Positions 27,661 through 38,687 of a stretch of 64,000 bases of DNA are shown here, piece by piece. Position 1 is the first letter of the stretch. Each line of letters starts with the position of its first letter. The stretch spans positions 248,001-312,000 of the forward strand of contig NZ_CP009654.1 in NCBI RefSeq assembly GCF_001880225.1, in the 5' to 3' direction. This stretch comes from Francisella frigiditurris (GTDB lineage: Bacteria > Pseudomonadota > Gammaproteobacteria > Francisellales > Francisellaceae). The notes under the pieces are model-generated. The model ran no database searches. It was not told the origin of the DNA and was given only the letters and a program-made list of their open reading frames with translations. The position numbers and the translations under genes are program-made.

Positions 27661-27984
27661 TATTATTATGAAATAGTTAGACATGAGCATTTTGCAACAT
27701 TTGGTAAAAGCGTTGAAGAATTAGCTAAAGATGGAATAAATGCTGTATTACTAGATGAACATATAAAATTTAAGAAACCAATATCTGCTGGTGAAGTGGA
27801 AATAACAAACAAATTTACAAGATTATCAAAAGTAAAATTTGTCGCTGAACAAGAAATAAAAGTTGATGACAAAGTAGCTAGCACCAACAGATGTGAAATC
27901 ACTTGTGTTCCAGCAACAGGTGGGAGACCATTTTTTCCAGAATATTTAAACCAATTTATACATGAAGAAGAGACTAATGTCTAA
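27587..27984 (+). pseudogene. Acyl-CoA thioesterase (YbgC/FadM-like), frameshifted
   Basis: Hot-dog-fold thioesterase of about 132 residues. From ATG 27587 the frame reads SHIDCQNILDNIHY, then is lost by a one-base deletion near 27655. In the next frame it continues as YYYEIVRHEHFATFGKSVEEL, then DEHIKFKKPISAGEVEI, to a stop at 27984. The Asp of HIDCQN corresponds to the family active site. A sequencing error cannot be excluded, but the duplicated 5' end nearby supports real disruption. The 3' end overlaps purH by 11 bp. Confidence 0.75.
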
Positions 27985-29521
27985 AATGTCTCATTCCAGT
28001 AAAGACCATAGTTATACCAGCCTTGTTTGCTGCATCGATAACTTCCTGATCATTTTTAGATCCTCCTGGCTGGATAACTGCAGTAGCTCCAACTTTTATA
28101 CACTCTTCTAAACCATCTGCAAATGGAAAGAATGCATCTGAAGCAACTACAGAACCTTTAGCCCCTTCAAAAGCATTTGCTTTTTCTGCACCAATTCTAG
28201 CAGAATCAACTCGACTCATTTGCCCAGCACCAATTCCAACTGTCTGAGTATCTCTAGCATAGACGATAGCATTAGATTTAACATATTTAACTGCTTTCCA
28301 TGCAAACATTAAATCTGCCCACTCTTCAGCTGTTGGCTGTCTATCTGTAACTACTTTACACTCTTCTTTCTTCACCGAACCATTATCGTAAGATTGAGAT
28401 AAAATACCGCCACTAACATTCTTACTAATCATACGGCTAGATTTTGTATCAAACACAGCTCCTGTTTCAAGCACTCTTAAATTTTTCTTAGATGCTAGAA
28501 CTTCTAATGCTTTTTCTGTATAAGATGGTGCAACTATCACTTCTAAAAACATTTTACCTAATGATTCTGCAAATGCTTCATCTACTTCACAGTTAAATGC
28601 CACAATACCACCAAATGCTGATACCGGATCACTAGATAAAGCCTTTTCCCAAGCATCTAAAGCATTTTTACCAGATGCTATACCACAAGGATTCGCATGC
28701 TTGATAATCGCACAAGACGGCTCTGTGAATTCACAAACCATCTCAAATGCACCATCTGCATCATTAATATTGTTGTAGGATAGTTCTTTACCTTGTAATT
28801 GCTTAGCATTAGTCACACAAACTTCTGATGTATCTGTAGTATATATAGCAGCTTTTTGGTGAGGATTCTCGCCATATCTTAATATATGCTTCAAAGTTCC
28901 AACTGAGAAAAGCTTCTCTGGATATTCTTCACATACTTGTGTACTAAACCATTCTGCAATATGTGCATCATATTCAGCTGTATGCGCAAACGCTTCTAAT
29001 GCAAACTTTTTACGCAAATACTGAGTTGTTGCACCTTCATTTTCTGCCATTTCTCTTAACACTTCTTCATATTGTCTAGGATTTGTAACTATTGTTGTGT
29101 GCTTATGATTTTTTGCACAAGAGCGCACCATTGATGGCCCACCAATATCAATATTTTCTACACAGTCTGCAAAACTTGCACCTGACTTAACAGTATTAAC
29201 AAATGGATATAAATTAACTACAACCATATCTATGCCATGAATACCATTTTCTCTCATAGCCTTGATATGCTCTGGATTATCTCTATCAGCTAAAATTCCA
29301 CCATGAATTAGAGGATGTAGGGTTTTAACTCTACCATTCATTATTTCAGGAAAGTGTGTATGCTCAGAAACATCTTTAACTTTTATACCAGCATCTTTTA
29401 ATGATTTTGAAGTACCTCCAGTAGACAAAATTTCTACCCCATACATAGCTAAACCTTTAGCAAACTCAACAACTCCTGTTTTATCGGAAACAGATATTAA
29501 AACTCTTTGAATTTTAGACAT
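27974..29521 (-). CDS. purH: Bifunctional AICAR formyltransferase/IMP cyclohydrolase
   Basis: Catalyses the last two steps of de novo IMP synthesis. At 515 residues it is the standard size. The N-terminal MGS-like cyclohydrolase domain has RVLISVSDKTGVVEFAKGL and STGGTSKSL. The formyltransferase domain carries the conserved LRYGENPHQKAA near 240 and IIKHANPCGIA near 290. It is divergent from purA and hpt, giving a small purine cluster. Confidence 0.97.
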   Translation of the reverse strand: MSKIQRVLISVSDKTGVVEFAKGLAMYGVEILSTGGTSKSLKDAGIKVKDVSEHTHFPEIMNGRVKTLHPLIHGGILADRDNPEHIKAMRENGIHGIDMVVVNLYPFVNTVKSGASFADCVENIDIGGPSMVRSCAKNHKHTTIVTNPRQYEEVLREMAENEGATTQYLRKKFALEAFAHTAEYDAHIAEWFSTQVCEEYPEKLFSVGTLKHILRYGENPHQKAAIYTTDTSEVCVTNAKQLQGKELSYNNINDADGAFEMVCEFTEPSCAIIKHANPCGIASGKNALDAWEKALSSDPVSAFGGIVAFNCEVDEAFAESLGKMFLEVIVAPSYTEKALEVLASKKNLRVLETGAVFDTKSSRMISKNVSGGILSQSYDNGSVKKEECKVVTDRQPTAEEWADLMFAWKAVKYVKSNAIVYARDTQTVGIGAGQMSRVDSARIGAEKANAFEGAKGSVVASDAFFPFADGLEECIKVGATAVIQPGGSKNDQEVIDAANKAGITMVFTGMRHFRH

Positions 29522-29686
29522 TTTTTAGAAAACTCCTATCACACAATTAATTAGAAAAATTATTTAACGCTAAATTATAACAATTTTAATCTCAAAAAAC
29601 CTATAACCTAAGATTTATTACTTTTGATTTCTTAATCAATATATTAATATAGATAACATTAAATCATATATTTCTCTAAAAGCTAA

Positions 29687-30970
<1,284 letters not shown>

Positions 30971-31010
30971 ATTTATTTCACTAAAATTTACATAATACGG
31001 AGAATTTAAA

Positions 31011-31544
31011 ATGGGTGCTTCTACAAAAGCAGATGTATATATTACAGCTGACGCTATTGAAAAAGAAGTTTCTAAATTAGCTGAAACGTTAAACAATGAT
31101 TACAAAGGTCAAGAACTCACTCTTGTTTGTGTTCTGAAAGGCTCCTTCATGTTCTTTGCAGACCTTGTAAGGAAACTAGATCTAGATGTAAGAACACAAT
31201 TCATAACAGCATCATCTTATGGATCTGGTTCAAAAAGCTCAGGCAAAGTAGCCTCAACTGTTGATGCTCTAAAAGAAGAATATATTAAAAATAAGAATAT
31301 ATTAGTCATCGAGGATATTGTAGATACTGGTCATACCTTTCATAGAATAATGGAGGGTTTAAAAAAATATGAACCAAAATCTCTAAAGTTCGCAACTCTT
31401 CTTTTTAAACCTGCTAGGCTAGAGAGAGAAGTTGATTTAGACTATATTTGCTTTGAGATAGAGGATAAATTTATCGTTGGATATGGACTAGACTTTGATG
31501 AGAAATATCGTGAACTTCCTTATATTGGATTGATGAAGAATTAA
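31011..31544 (+). CDS. hpt: Hypoxanthine phosphoribosyltransferase
   Basis: Salvages hypoxanthine (and guanine) to the nucleotide using PRPP. At 177 residues it is normal. The PRPP loop is [13 protein letters not shown] near residues 98-110, and the flexible-loop region is [14 protein letters not shown] near 64. It is 40 bp downstream of purA with a ribosome site CGGAG. The convergent permease gene begins two bases later. Confidence 0.95.
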   Translation: MGASTKADVYITADAIEKEVSKLAETLNNDYKGQELTLVCVLKGSFMFFADLVRKLDLDVRTQFITASSYGSGSKSSGKVASTVDALKEEYIKNKNILVIEDIVDTGHTFHRIMEGLKKYEPKSLKFATLLFKPARLEREVDLDYICFEIEDKFIVGYGLDFDEKYRELPYIGLMKN

Positions 31545-31545
31545 T

Positions 31546-33399
31546 TTATATTTGATAAGGAATTTCTATAATAACTCTAGTTTTTCCTTTTGTTTCTTTT
31601 CTAGCACCTCTTAATGCCCATTTTAATAAGAAAACTCTCTGATTATGCAAAATATTATGCCAAAACTTACTATCTTCAACTCTTGGGATAATTACTGTAC
31701 ATAGGCTTCCATCTTTATTCTGAGCATCAGCTTCTTGTACATACTTAACAAAATAATAAAGAAATGATTGAAAGTCTGTTTCTATAACAGTAAGTTTTTG
31801 CTTAATATTAAATTCTTTCCAAGCTGCTTCTAGTTTTTGAGTTTCTTCTCTATCAATATTGATTGTAACTACCTCTATATTAGAAGATATCGTTTTAGCA
31901 AAATCTATGGCTTTCAAAGTTCCTCTGTGTAATTTTGATATTGGTATTAGAATTTTTGGCTGCTCTGTGAAAATCTCCTTTTCTGTATAAACATCCTCTA
32001 TTCGTAATTTTAAGCTCTTATCAACTTTCAAATAATGTTTTCTTATTCTATAAAAAATAGCTATAAGTACTGGAAGTGCAACGATAACAATCCATGCCCC
32101 CTCAGTAAACTTAGATTCAGTAATAACTAAAACTGTTATAAAAGTAGCAATACATCCAACTAAATTTATAAAAGATCTGAATACCCAGCTTTTGACTTTC
32201 CTTCTTCTCTTATACCAAAAGACTATCAAGCCTGCTTGGCATAAAGTAAAGGCTAAAAATACCCCAATAGAATATAAAGGAATTAAAGCACTTGTATCCG
32301 CATGGAATGCTACTATTAAACATATCGCCAATATTGCCAATATTATAATTCCATTCCTAAAAGCTAACCTTTCATCCTTATTTTTTAGCTGTGCTGGTAA
32401 GAAACCATCCCTACTAAGTATTGAAGCTAAGACAGGAAAGGCCGCAAAGGATGTGTTTGCCGCAACAAGCAATATTAAACAGGTTGCTAATTGCAAAATG
32501 TAATACCAGAAGCCATCACCAAATATTAAATGAGCTAATTGAGAAAGAGAGCTCTGCTCTTCAACCGGACGGATGCCTAATTTAAACGATAAATAAGCTA
32601 TCCCTAAAAACATCGAAATTAGTAAAACTATCAGCCAAATAAGGGTAATATTAGCATTTCTTCTTTTATCAGGTCTAAAAGAAGCAACACCATTTGCTAT
32701 AGCTTCTATTCCTGTCATTGCTGAACATCCCGAAGAGAAAGCTCTTAATAACAAAGTTACTGTAAGAGCCTGATTCACAGTCTCAAGAGTTTGAGTCGTT
32801 CTTCTATAGTCTATAGGATGAAGGTTTCCGGTAAACAAATTATATGAACCAATTATTATCATCAATAGAATTATGATAATAAAACCATAAGTTGGCCAAA
32901 TAAGAATAGAAGCTGAATCCCTGATTCCTCGCAGATTTAGCCAAGCTATAATAACTATTGAAAAAACTGCTATCTGTACAGAATGATTATAGAGCGAGGG
33001 AAAGGCTGAGGTAATAGCAAGTACTCCAGCAGAGGTACTTACAGAAACGGTTAATATATAATCTACAAGTAAAGCTGCTCCAGCTATCAGCCCCATAAAT
33101 ATACCCAAATTTTCTTTTGCTACTACATAAGCTCCTCCACCATTTGGATAAGCATTAATAGTTTGGATATATGAAATCCCTACAATAATAATTAAAGCAG
33201 CGATGAAGAAAGAAATATTAAGAGACATTGTTAAAGCAAAGGTCCCAGCCATTGCCAGAGTAGTTAAAATTTCCCCTGTAGCATAAGCAACTGATGACAA
33301 AGCATCTGAAGAAAAAGTAGCTAACCCATGTTTTTTAGAAAGAGTATATTGTTCTAATTTTGTTTTAGATATTGGATTACCAAAAATAATTGACCACAT
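31546..33399 (-). CDS. APC superfamily permease with C-terminal USP-like domain
   Basis: A 617-residue membrane protein with 12 helices of the amino acid-polyamine-organocation fold. The helix-1 region is FSSDALSSVAYATGEILTTLA near residue 28; GGAYVVAKENLG near 92 is another landmark. After about residue 470 a soluble portion (PKILIPISKLHRGTLKAIDF) resembles a universal-stress-type domain. Substrate unknown; related proteins include amino acid and potassium/metabolite permeases. Confidence 0.83.
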   Translation of the reverse strand: MWSIIFGNPISKTKLEQYTLSKKHGLATFSSDALSSVAYATGEILTTLAMAGTFALTMSLNISFFIAALIIIVGISYIQTINAYPNGGGAYVVAKENLGIFMGLIAGAALLVDYILTVSVSTSAGVLAITSAFPSLYNHSVQIAVFSIVIIAWLNLRGIRDSASILIWPTYGFIIIILLMIIIGSYNLFTGNLHPIDYRRTTQTLETVNQALTVTLLLRAFSSGCSAMTGIEAIANGVASFRPDKRRNANITLIWLIVLLISMFLGIAYLSFKLGIRPVEEQSSLSQLAHLIFGDGFWYYILQLATCLILLVAANTSFAAFPVLASILSRDGFLPAQLKNKDERLAFRNGIIILAILAICLIVAFHADTSALIPLYSIGVFLAFTLCQAGLIVFWYKRRRKVKSWVFRSFINLVGCIATFITVLVITESKFTEGAWIVIVALPVLIAIFYRIRKHYLKVDKSLKLRIEDVYTEKEIFTEQPKILIPISKLHRGTLKAIDFAKTISSNIEVVTINIDREETQKLEAAWKEFNIKQKLTVIETDFQSFLYYFVKYVQEADAQNKDGSLCTVIIPRVEDSKFWHNILHNQRVFLLKWALRGARKETKGKTRVIIEIPYQI

Positions 33400-33582
33400 C
33401 TTTTATATCCTTTTATCTTAGTTTTATATGCCCTATGACTAACGACCAGCTAAGATACTCCTTTAAAACCGGTTAAGCAATTCTTGTTATAGCAAGCTAC
33501 TTTTGCTAAAAATCGACTTTGACGCATAGGTATTTATATGTAAACATTTAAGTATAGTTTATTAGTTTGGAGAAGATTATAT

Positions 33583-33828
33583 ATGAAAAAAAATATATTA
33601 AACCAAATCCATGAAACTATTTTTGAACAAACTGGTATTAGCGTAGATGAAAAATATATTGAAGATGAAATATATGCTTCTTTAGATACTTCTGAAATTG
33701 CTGGGAATATAGCTACAAAAGTTATGATCAATTATATTGAATCAAAAGATCTGAATCTTAAAAACACTCCGGCAAACTCTACAGAAGTGCGAAAATATTT
33801 AGAGAAAAACTCAAAAAAAGATTTTTAA
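33583..33828 (+). CDS. Small acidic hypothetical protein
   Basis: An 81-residue cytosolic protein with a good GGAGAAG ribosome site 9 bases before the ATG. It is acidic, predicted helical, and has no motif I recognise (blocks QTGISVDEKYIEDEIYASLD and NIATKVMINYIESKDL). It is convergent with the RHH-like gene and separated from it by 10 bp. Coding looks real because of the ribosome site and codon use. Confidence 0.65.
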   Translation: MKKNILNQIHETIFEQTGISVDEKYIEDEIYASLDTSEIAGNIATKVMINYIESKDLNLKNTPANSTEVRKYLEKNSKKDF

Positions 33829-33838
33829 TAATTACTAT

Positions 33839-34159
33839 TCATTTTTTTTGAAGTTTATTACCAACATTCTCATCTTTTGAAAGATTCATCATACCCTCAT
33901 CATCAGCTATCATTTTATGCTCTAAGTCAGTAACAGTTTCTTCTTTATCAGAAAGATTTTCTTCGTAATTTTCTTTCTTATACTTCTGCCATTTTTTATC
34001 TAAACTTAATACATATCTACATGCTTCCTCTATGAAATGATCTTTATACTTTATTTCAGCCCACTTCATATATTCAATCATTTCATTAAAAACACTTTCA
34101 TTTAATCTTATTCTTAAAGGAACTTTTTCTTCTTTATTTTTTCCTTTTATCAAAGGCAT
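33839..34159 (-). CDS. Small RHH-like DNA-binding candidate
   Basis: A 106-residue protein. I place the start at ATG 34159, which has GGAG at ideal distance; a longer frame to 34225 lacks one. The core VPLRIRLNESVFNEMIEYMKWAEIK, with a short beta-like strand then two helices, resembles a ribbon-helix-helix fold. The C-terminal 35 residues are acidic and probably disordered. It could be a repressor of a nearby gene, but no operator is evident. Function unassigned. Confidence 0.6.
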   Translation of the reverse strand: MPLIKGKNKEEKVPLRIRLNESVFNEMIEYMKWAEIKYKDHFIEEACRYVLSLDKKWQKYKKENYEENLSDKEETVTDLEHKMIADDEGMMNLSKDENVGNKLQKK

Positions 34160-34286
34160 AATCACTCCATGAATAATCATTAAGGCTATTGATTCAATAA
34201 TATTTGTTACAAAATATTTTGTCAACTCTTATGTCATCTTAAAGCGCTAAAATGATGCCAAGAATATATCAGGCTTGTTAAGCCAA

Positions 34287-34315
34287 TTGACAAAAGATAA
34301 TAAAACAAATAATAT
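34287..34315 (+). promoter_or_regulatory. Near-consensus sigma-70 promoter with no long gene behind it
   Basis: TTGACA (34287-34292), 17 bases, TAATAT (34310-34315). It is followed by an ideal GGAG (34361-34364) and a 10-codon ORF MMTKNRKLIT (34368-34400). The transcript would then run antisense into the 3' end of the MFS gene. It may drive a small RNA, a micropeptide or a truncated gene. Confidence 0.55.
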
Positions 34316-34412
34316 TGCCTTTGAGATTTGAGAAATTAAAAAAATTAAAATAAGAAATGAGGAGAAAATGATGACGAAAAATAGAAAACTTATAACTTAA
34401 AATTACTATCAT

Positions 34413-35675
34413 CTAACTGATCTTTATACTATTTATCCTTCTGACTTCTGCTTGCTGGCTTGGAATGACTACGGCTACTAGCAAACCAATGGAGCAAATT
34501 AATACTAATAACATACTTAAACCTATAATTGATGATGTTACTCCCATCACATATGTAGCAATCATTGGCATAAATCCAGAAATGGCATTACCAAAGCCCA
34601 ACCCTATAGAACACCCTATAGCCCTTACTTGAGGAGGGAAAACTTCCGTAAAATATGGATTTGAAGCTCCTTGTGTTAATGCAGTAGTAACCGCAAGCAA
34701 AAATACACTTATTGAAATTATATAAATGTTTTGTAAATGCATTATTAAAACTAGAGGGATCATAATTAAGCTTACTATCAAATAAGCAGCTATATGAAAT
34801 CTTTTTCTTCCGATAATATCTGATAAAAACCCAAATAAAGGTGTTAATATACAAATACCTATTAATCCTAATGTACTAACACCTAAAGCTGTACTTATTG
34901 ATAAGCCTAGTTCTGTTTCCATATAAGAAACCATATAGGTGACAACCAAGAAATATAATCCTCCTGTACAAGTAGATAAAACCACTATAAGAATAAGTCT
35001 ATTACTATAATGTTTTAACAAAATTTGTACCGGAGTCTTTTCTCTTGGGGCATTGTTTACCTCACCTTTATCATTCTCTCGTAAAAATAAGTGAATTATC
35101 AGTAAAATAAAGCTTAACGCAAAAGGAATTCGCCAAGCCCAACTCTGATCTTCTTTGGGTAATAAACTAAACAATCCATAACTTACCCCTGCAGCTATAA
35201 GATAGCCAACCACAGAAGTAGAATAAGCTATTCCAAGACTTAATCCTCTATACTTCAGAGCCTTATCTTCTGCAGTAATAGTTAGCAAATTACCAAACTG
35301 TCCTCCAGCTGAAAGACCTTGTAATAATCTAATCATTATTAATAGTAAAGGAGCAAATAGTCCAATTTGTTTAGATGTTGGTAAAAATGCTACAGCCATA
35401 GTACTTATAGACATCAAGGTTATAGAGATATTCATAGCATAATGCCTACCAACTTTATCGCCTATATATCCAAATAATATAGAACCAACTGGTCTAGCAA
35501 TAAAACCGACGCCAAAGGCTCCAAAAGCAGCCATTAGAGATATCCAATGATTATTAGAGGGAAAAAATTGAATTGCTATTATAGTAGCAAAATACCCATA
35601 TAACGAGAAATCATACCATTCTATAATATTGCCAAAAGAACTTTTCAAAGTTCTTACTACTGAGCTTAATAACAA
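34413..35675 (-). CDS. MFS transporter, metabolite:H+ symporter (MHS) type
   Basis: A 420-residue, 12-helix major facilitator. GNIIEWYDFSLYGYFATI at residues 15-32 and GYIGDKVGRHYAMNIS near 70-85 are the hallmark of the MHS subfamily (ProP, ShiA, KgtP and the Legionella/Francisella-type nutrient permeases). It presumably imports an amino acid, betaine or organic acid. There is no evident ribosome site at the start. It lies about 90 bp downstream of another MFS gene on the same strand. Confidence 0.87.
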   Translation of the reverse strand: MLLSSVVRTLKSSFGNIIEWYDFSLYGYFATIIAIQFFPSNNHWISLMAAFGAFGVGFIARPVGSILFGYIGDKVGRHYAMNISITLMSISTMAVAFLPTSKQIGLFAPLLLIMIRLLQGLSAGGQFGNLLTITAEDKALKYRGLSLGIAYSTSVVGYLIAAGVSYGLFSLLPKEDQSWAWRIPFALSFILLIIHLFLRENDKGEVNNAPREKTPVQILLKHYSNRLILIVVLSTCTGGLYFLVVTYMVSYMETELGLSISTALGVSTLGLIGICILTPLFGFLSDIIGRKRFHIAAYLIVSLIMIPLVLIMHLQNIYIISISVFLLAVTTALTQGASNPYFTEVFPPQVRAIGCSIGLGFGNAISGFMPMIATYVMGVTSSIIGLSMLLVLICSIGLLVAVVIPSQQAEVRRINSIKIS

Positions 35676-35765
35676 AAGTTAATATCTCTTTTAAAAATAA
35701 GTCATACCTTTACATGATAAATTATTAATATGTTAAATCCAAATAAGACTTAAGCAAATTATAAG

Positions 35766-37178
35766 TTAGGTGATTGGGACATTTTCTAAATTCTTAGGCT
35801 TAAAAATAAAAATATAAAACATTATTATAAAAAGCCCTATCGCATAGATTATCTGAGTCCATGCGTATGCTGAAAAAGATATTACTGAATGAAAGCTTAA
35901 ATTGGTTACTCCGGATAAAGTAGCCAAAACAATCCCTACCCAAGAAATAGCAAAAGCACTTGTAAGCTGAATTATTGTGCTATTAATAATTGTTGCTACG
36001 CCCATGTGATCATTATTATCTAAAGAATTATAAATTGCTGCATTAATTATTATAGTGAAAGTACCAAAACAACAACCTAACAAAGTTAATAAAACAAGAA
36101 ACTCAATAAAATTGAAATATAAAAACACATAACCAATAGCTATATAAATTAGAGCCATTAAACCTACATTTATAATAAAGAATTTATAAAAATGAAGCTT
36201 TGCCAATATTGATTTGACTAATTTCTTTACTAGCCATACAGGAATAATAAAAGCCATAAGAGATAATCCAGAGTAAAAAGCGCTAAAGCCTTGCTTAGTC
36301 TGTAAATATAAAGGAAATATAAACATCATCCCCATAATAACTAAACGAGAAAGCGTACTAATAACTATAAAATATCTAAAACATTCATTTTTAAATACAT
36401 TTAAGTTAATAACAGCATTATCTTGTAATTTTTTAGCATGCCCTAAATAAAAGAATCCTAATATAATCGATAAAGTAAGAGATAATGTTTTCCATAATAA
36501 GGAAATCTCCTGATCAATCATTAAATCAACAAAAAGCATTAAAAATGCTATAGAACTCCCTATAATTAAAAATCCCTTTAAATCAAACTTTGCTTGAACT
36601 TTCTCCAACTTAGTTCTTGGTAAATAAAAATAGACTAATATTATAGCGACAATCCCTATAGGTAAATTTATGAAAAATATCATTCTCCAGCCAATATATG
36701 TCGTAATAATTCCTCCAACCAATGGTCCAATCATAGGTCCTATTGTAGCAATGACCGCCACTACTGACATTGCTGCTAACATATTTCCTTTAAATATCCT
36801 AACCATAGTCAATCTAGCCACAGGCATAGTAAAGGCACCAAACACCCCCTGAAATGCTCTAAAAATAATTAACGAGGTAATGTTAGTTGATAAGCCACAA
36901 GCCATTGAAGAAATTACAAAACCACTTATAGAAATAAATAATAAATTTTTATTTCCAAATTTATCTGCAAACCATGCTGATGCTGGTATAAATAACCCTA
37001 AAGTTAATAAATAAACTGTTATAGCAACTTTTAATGTAATAGCGTTAACTTGTAAGCTAATAGCTATCTGAGGCAAAGCTGTATTTAGAGCAGATCCATC
37101 AATGAGCTCCATTAACATAATCACCCCAATCGTATAGGCAATAATCTTTTTTTGATCCATAGATAAAAATAAACCCAT
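35766..37178 (-). CDS. MFS transporter, DHA2 (EmrB-like) family
   Basis: A 470-residue drug:H+ antiporter-type protein with about 14 helices. The N-terminus LMELIDGSALNTALPQIAISL is the DHA2 motif D1, and GPMIGPLVGGIITTYIGWRMIFFINLP near 150 is the antiporter motif C plus motif. It is likely an efflux pump for lipophilic compounds. No partner membrane-fusion protein gene is adjacent, so it may work alone. Confidence 0.88.
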   Translation of the reverse strand: MGLFLSMDQKKIIAYTIGVIMLMELIDGSALNTALPQIAISLQVNAITLKVAITVYLLTLGLFIPASAWFADKFGNKNLLFISISGFVISSMACGLSTNITSLIIFRAFQGVFGAFTMPVARLTMVRIFKGNMLAAMSVVAVIATIGPMIGPLVGGIITTYIGWRMIFFINLPIGIVAIILVYFYLPRTKLEKVQAKFDLKGFLIIGSSIAFLMLFVDLMIDQEISLLWKTLSLTLSIILGFFYLGHAKKLQDNAVINLNVFKNECFRYFIVISTLSRLVIMGMMFIFPLYLQTKQGFSAFYSGLSLMAFIIPVWLVKKLVKSILAKLHFYKFFIINVGLMALIYIAIGYVFLYFNFIEFLVLLTLLGCCFGTFTIIINAAIYNSLDNNDHMGVATIINSTIIQLTSAFAISWVGIVLATLSGVTNLSFHSVISFSAYAWTQIIYAIGLFIIMFYIFIFKPKNLENVPIT

Positions 37179-37324
37179 CTTAAATGAGTACTTATAGGAT
37201 AAATGATAGCCTAAAAGGTTGGAAGTAAATTATGAATTAATTTGACCAATATTAGCAACCCACATAGTTGCAACACAGACTAAAATACTATAACCTTTTT
37301 CAAAAATATTAAATTAACCTTTTA

Positions 37325-38560
37325 ATGCTATCTAACAGAGACGCTACTGTCAGAAAAATCATTCCTTATTATGTTGCCTTTTGCTGGTTTGCAGCTATCA
37401 CATCATCTTTTATTACGACCATCATCACCCATGATAAATGGATTGCAGGAGACTGGCTAATAAACTATGAGGGTGGTTTTGTAAGAAGAGGAATCATTGG
37501 TCAAGTAATATATGAGCTTTCAGAGCTAACTGCTATTTCTCCTGGAACTTTTGTTTTTCTTATATTATTAAGCCTATTTTCTTTATATTACTACTGTATA
37601 AACTACTTACTAAAAAAACAAGAACATATTCTTCCTTATGTATTTTTGGTATTTGCACCGTTTACACTTGCATTTCAGGTAACCTCTCCTGAGGATATAA
37701 GAAAACCAGCAATTTGCTATGCATTATTAGCTTTAACAATTGTTTTCACACACAAGTTAAGTAAGAAGCATTTCAATATCTTCTTTTACGCTCTGATGGT
37801 GATCGGATTTCCAATCGTACTATTAGCTCATGAAGCTACTATGATTTTTGTACCATACTTCCTTATTACTTATTTATACGTTAATAAAGTAACTATAAAA
37901 AGCTTTATTAAGATGATAGTTATATCTATACCCGCTGCTGTAGTTTTCTGGGGAGTAATTATATTTGCTAGATATATCCCATTAGACCAAATGCTGATGA
38001 TTAAAAAATCTCTTGCTGCCCTTGGGTATACGTTTAAAGAAGCTGGATCTATCGAGTTTTTATCATGTGATTTACAAGTAATTATAAGCTTAAAATATAT
38101 CATCTACTATTCACTGGGACTTGCTCTAGCATGCCTAGCTTTCATACCGATAAGATCAAGACTAGCATATATCTTTAAAGACAAAGTACTTTTACTTCTA
38201 TTCTTAGCAGCAGTTGTAATGACACTTACTATTATGGCTATTACCGTTGACTGGGGTAGAGATATATGTTGGAATCTTATCCCTTTATTCTTATTAACTC
38301 TTATAAAGCAAGATGATAATAAGACAGAAGAAAATCTAAAAGAGTCGAAGCTATACCATGTTAATGGTAAAAAGCTTGTGATTGCATGTATAGCATATTT
38401 AACTCTATGGAATATGTCAGCTTTAGATCCAGAAGATAGAATGTTTATACCGCTAGCTGCAGCAAAACTGATTATCCACATGGATGATCTAGATGCATAC
38501 TACAAGCCAGAAGTAGGGAAAAATATCTGTGAGCAAACCAACTATCTTCCTTTCAAATAA
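37325..38560 (+). CDS. Multi-pass membrane protein, unknown function
   Basis: A 411-residue protein with about nine hydrophobic helices. The segment GDWLINYEGGFVRRGIIGQV near residues 43-62 recurs in uncharacterised membrane proteins often found near surface polysaccharide genes, and FQVTSPEDIRKPAICYALLA is another conserved-looking stretch. No nucleotide-binding or catalytic motif is seen. It is monocistronic. It could be a glycan polymerase-like or transporter-like protein, but I cannot tell. Confidence 0.65.
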   Translation: MLSNRDATVRKIIPYYVAFCWFAAITSSFITTIITHDKWIAGDWLINYEGGFVRRGIIGQVIYELSELTAISPGTFVFLILLSLFSLYYYCINYLLKKQEHILPYVFLVFAPFTLAFQVTSPEDIRKPAICYALLALTIVFTHKLSKKHFNIFFYALMVIGFPIVLLAHEATMIFVPYFLITYLYVNKVTIKSFIKMIVISIPAAVVFWGVIIFARYIPLDQMLMIKKSLAALGYTFKEAGSIEFLSCDLQVIISLKYIIYYSLGLALACLAFIPIRSRLAYIFKDKVLLLLFLAAVVMTLTIMAITVDWGRDICWNLIPLFLLTLIKQDDNKTEENLKESKLYHVNGKKLVIACIAYLTLWNMSALDPEDRMFIPLAAAKLIIHMDDLDAYYKPEVGKNICEQTNYLPFK

Positions 38561-38687
38561 ACAATTTTTACTCAATTAAAGACTCTATAAAAATATAGTG
38601 ATCTCTATCAACTCACAATATAATATATTGCTTATAACTTTATTAAATAATCTAGTTAGAAATATTTTTTTAAATAAAGGAAGAAGA

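Noticed and set aside
27796-27984. A separate 62-residue gene
   Set aside because: It is the in-frame tail of the frameshifted thioesterase gene.
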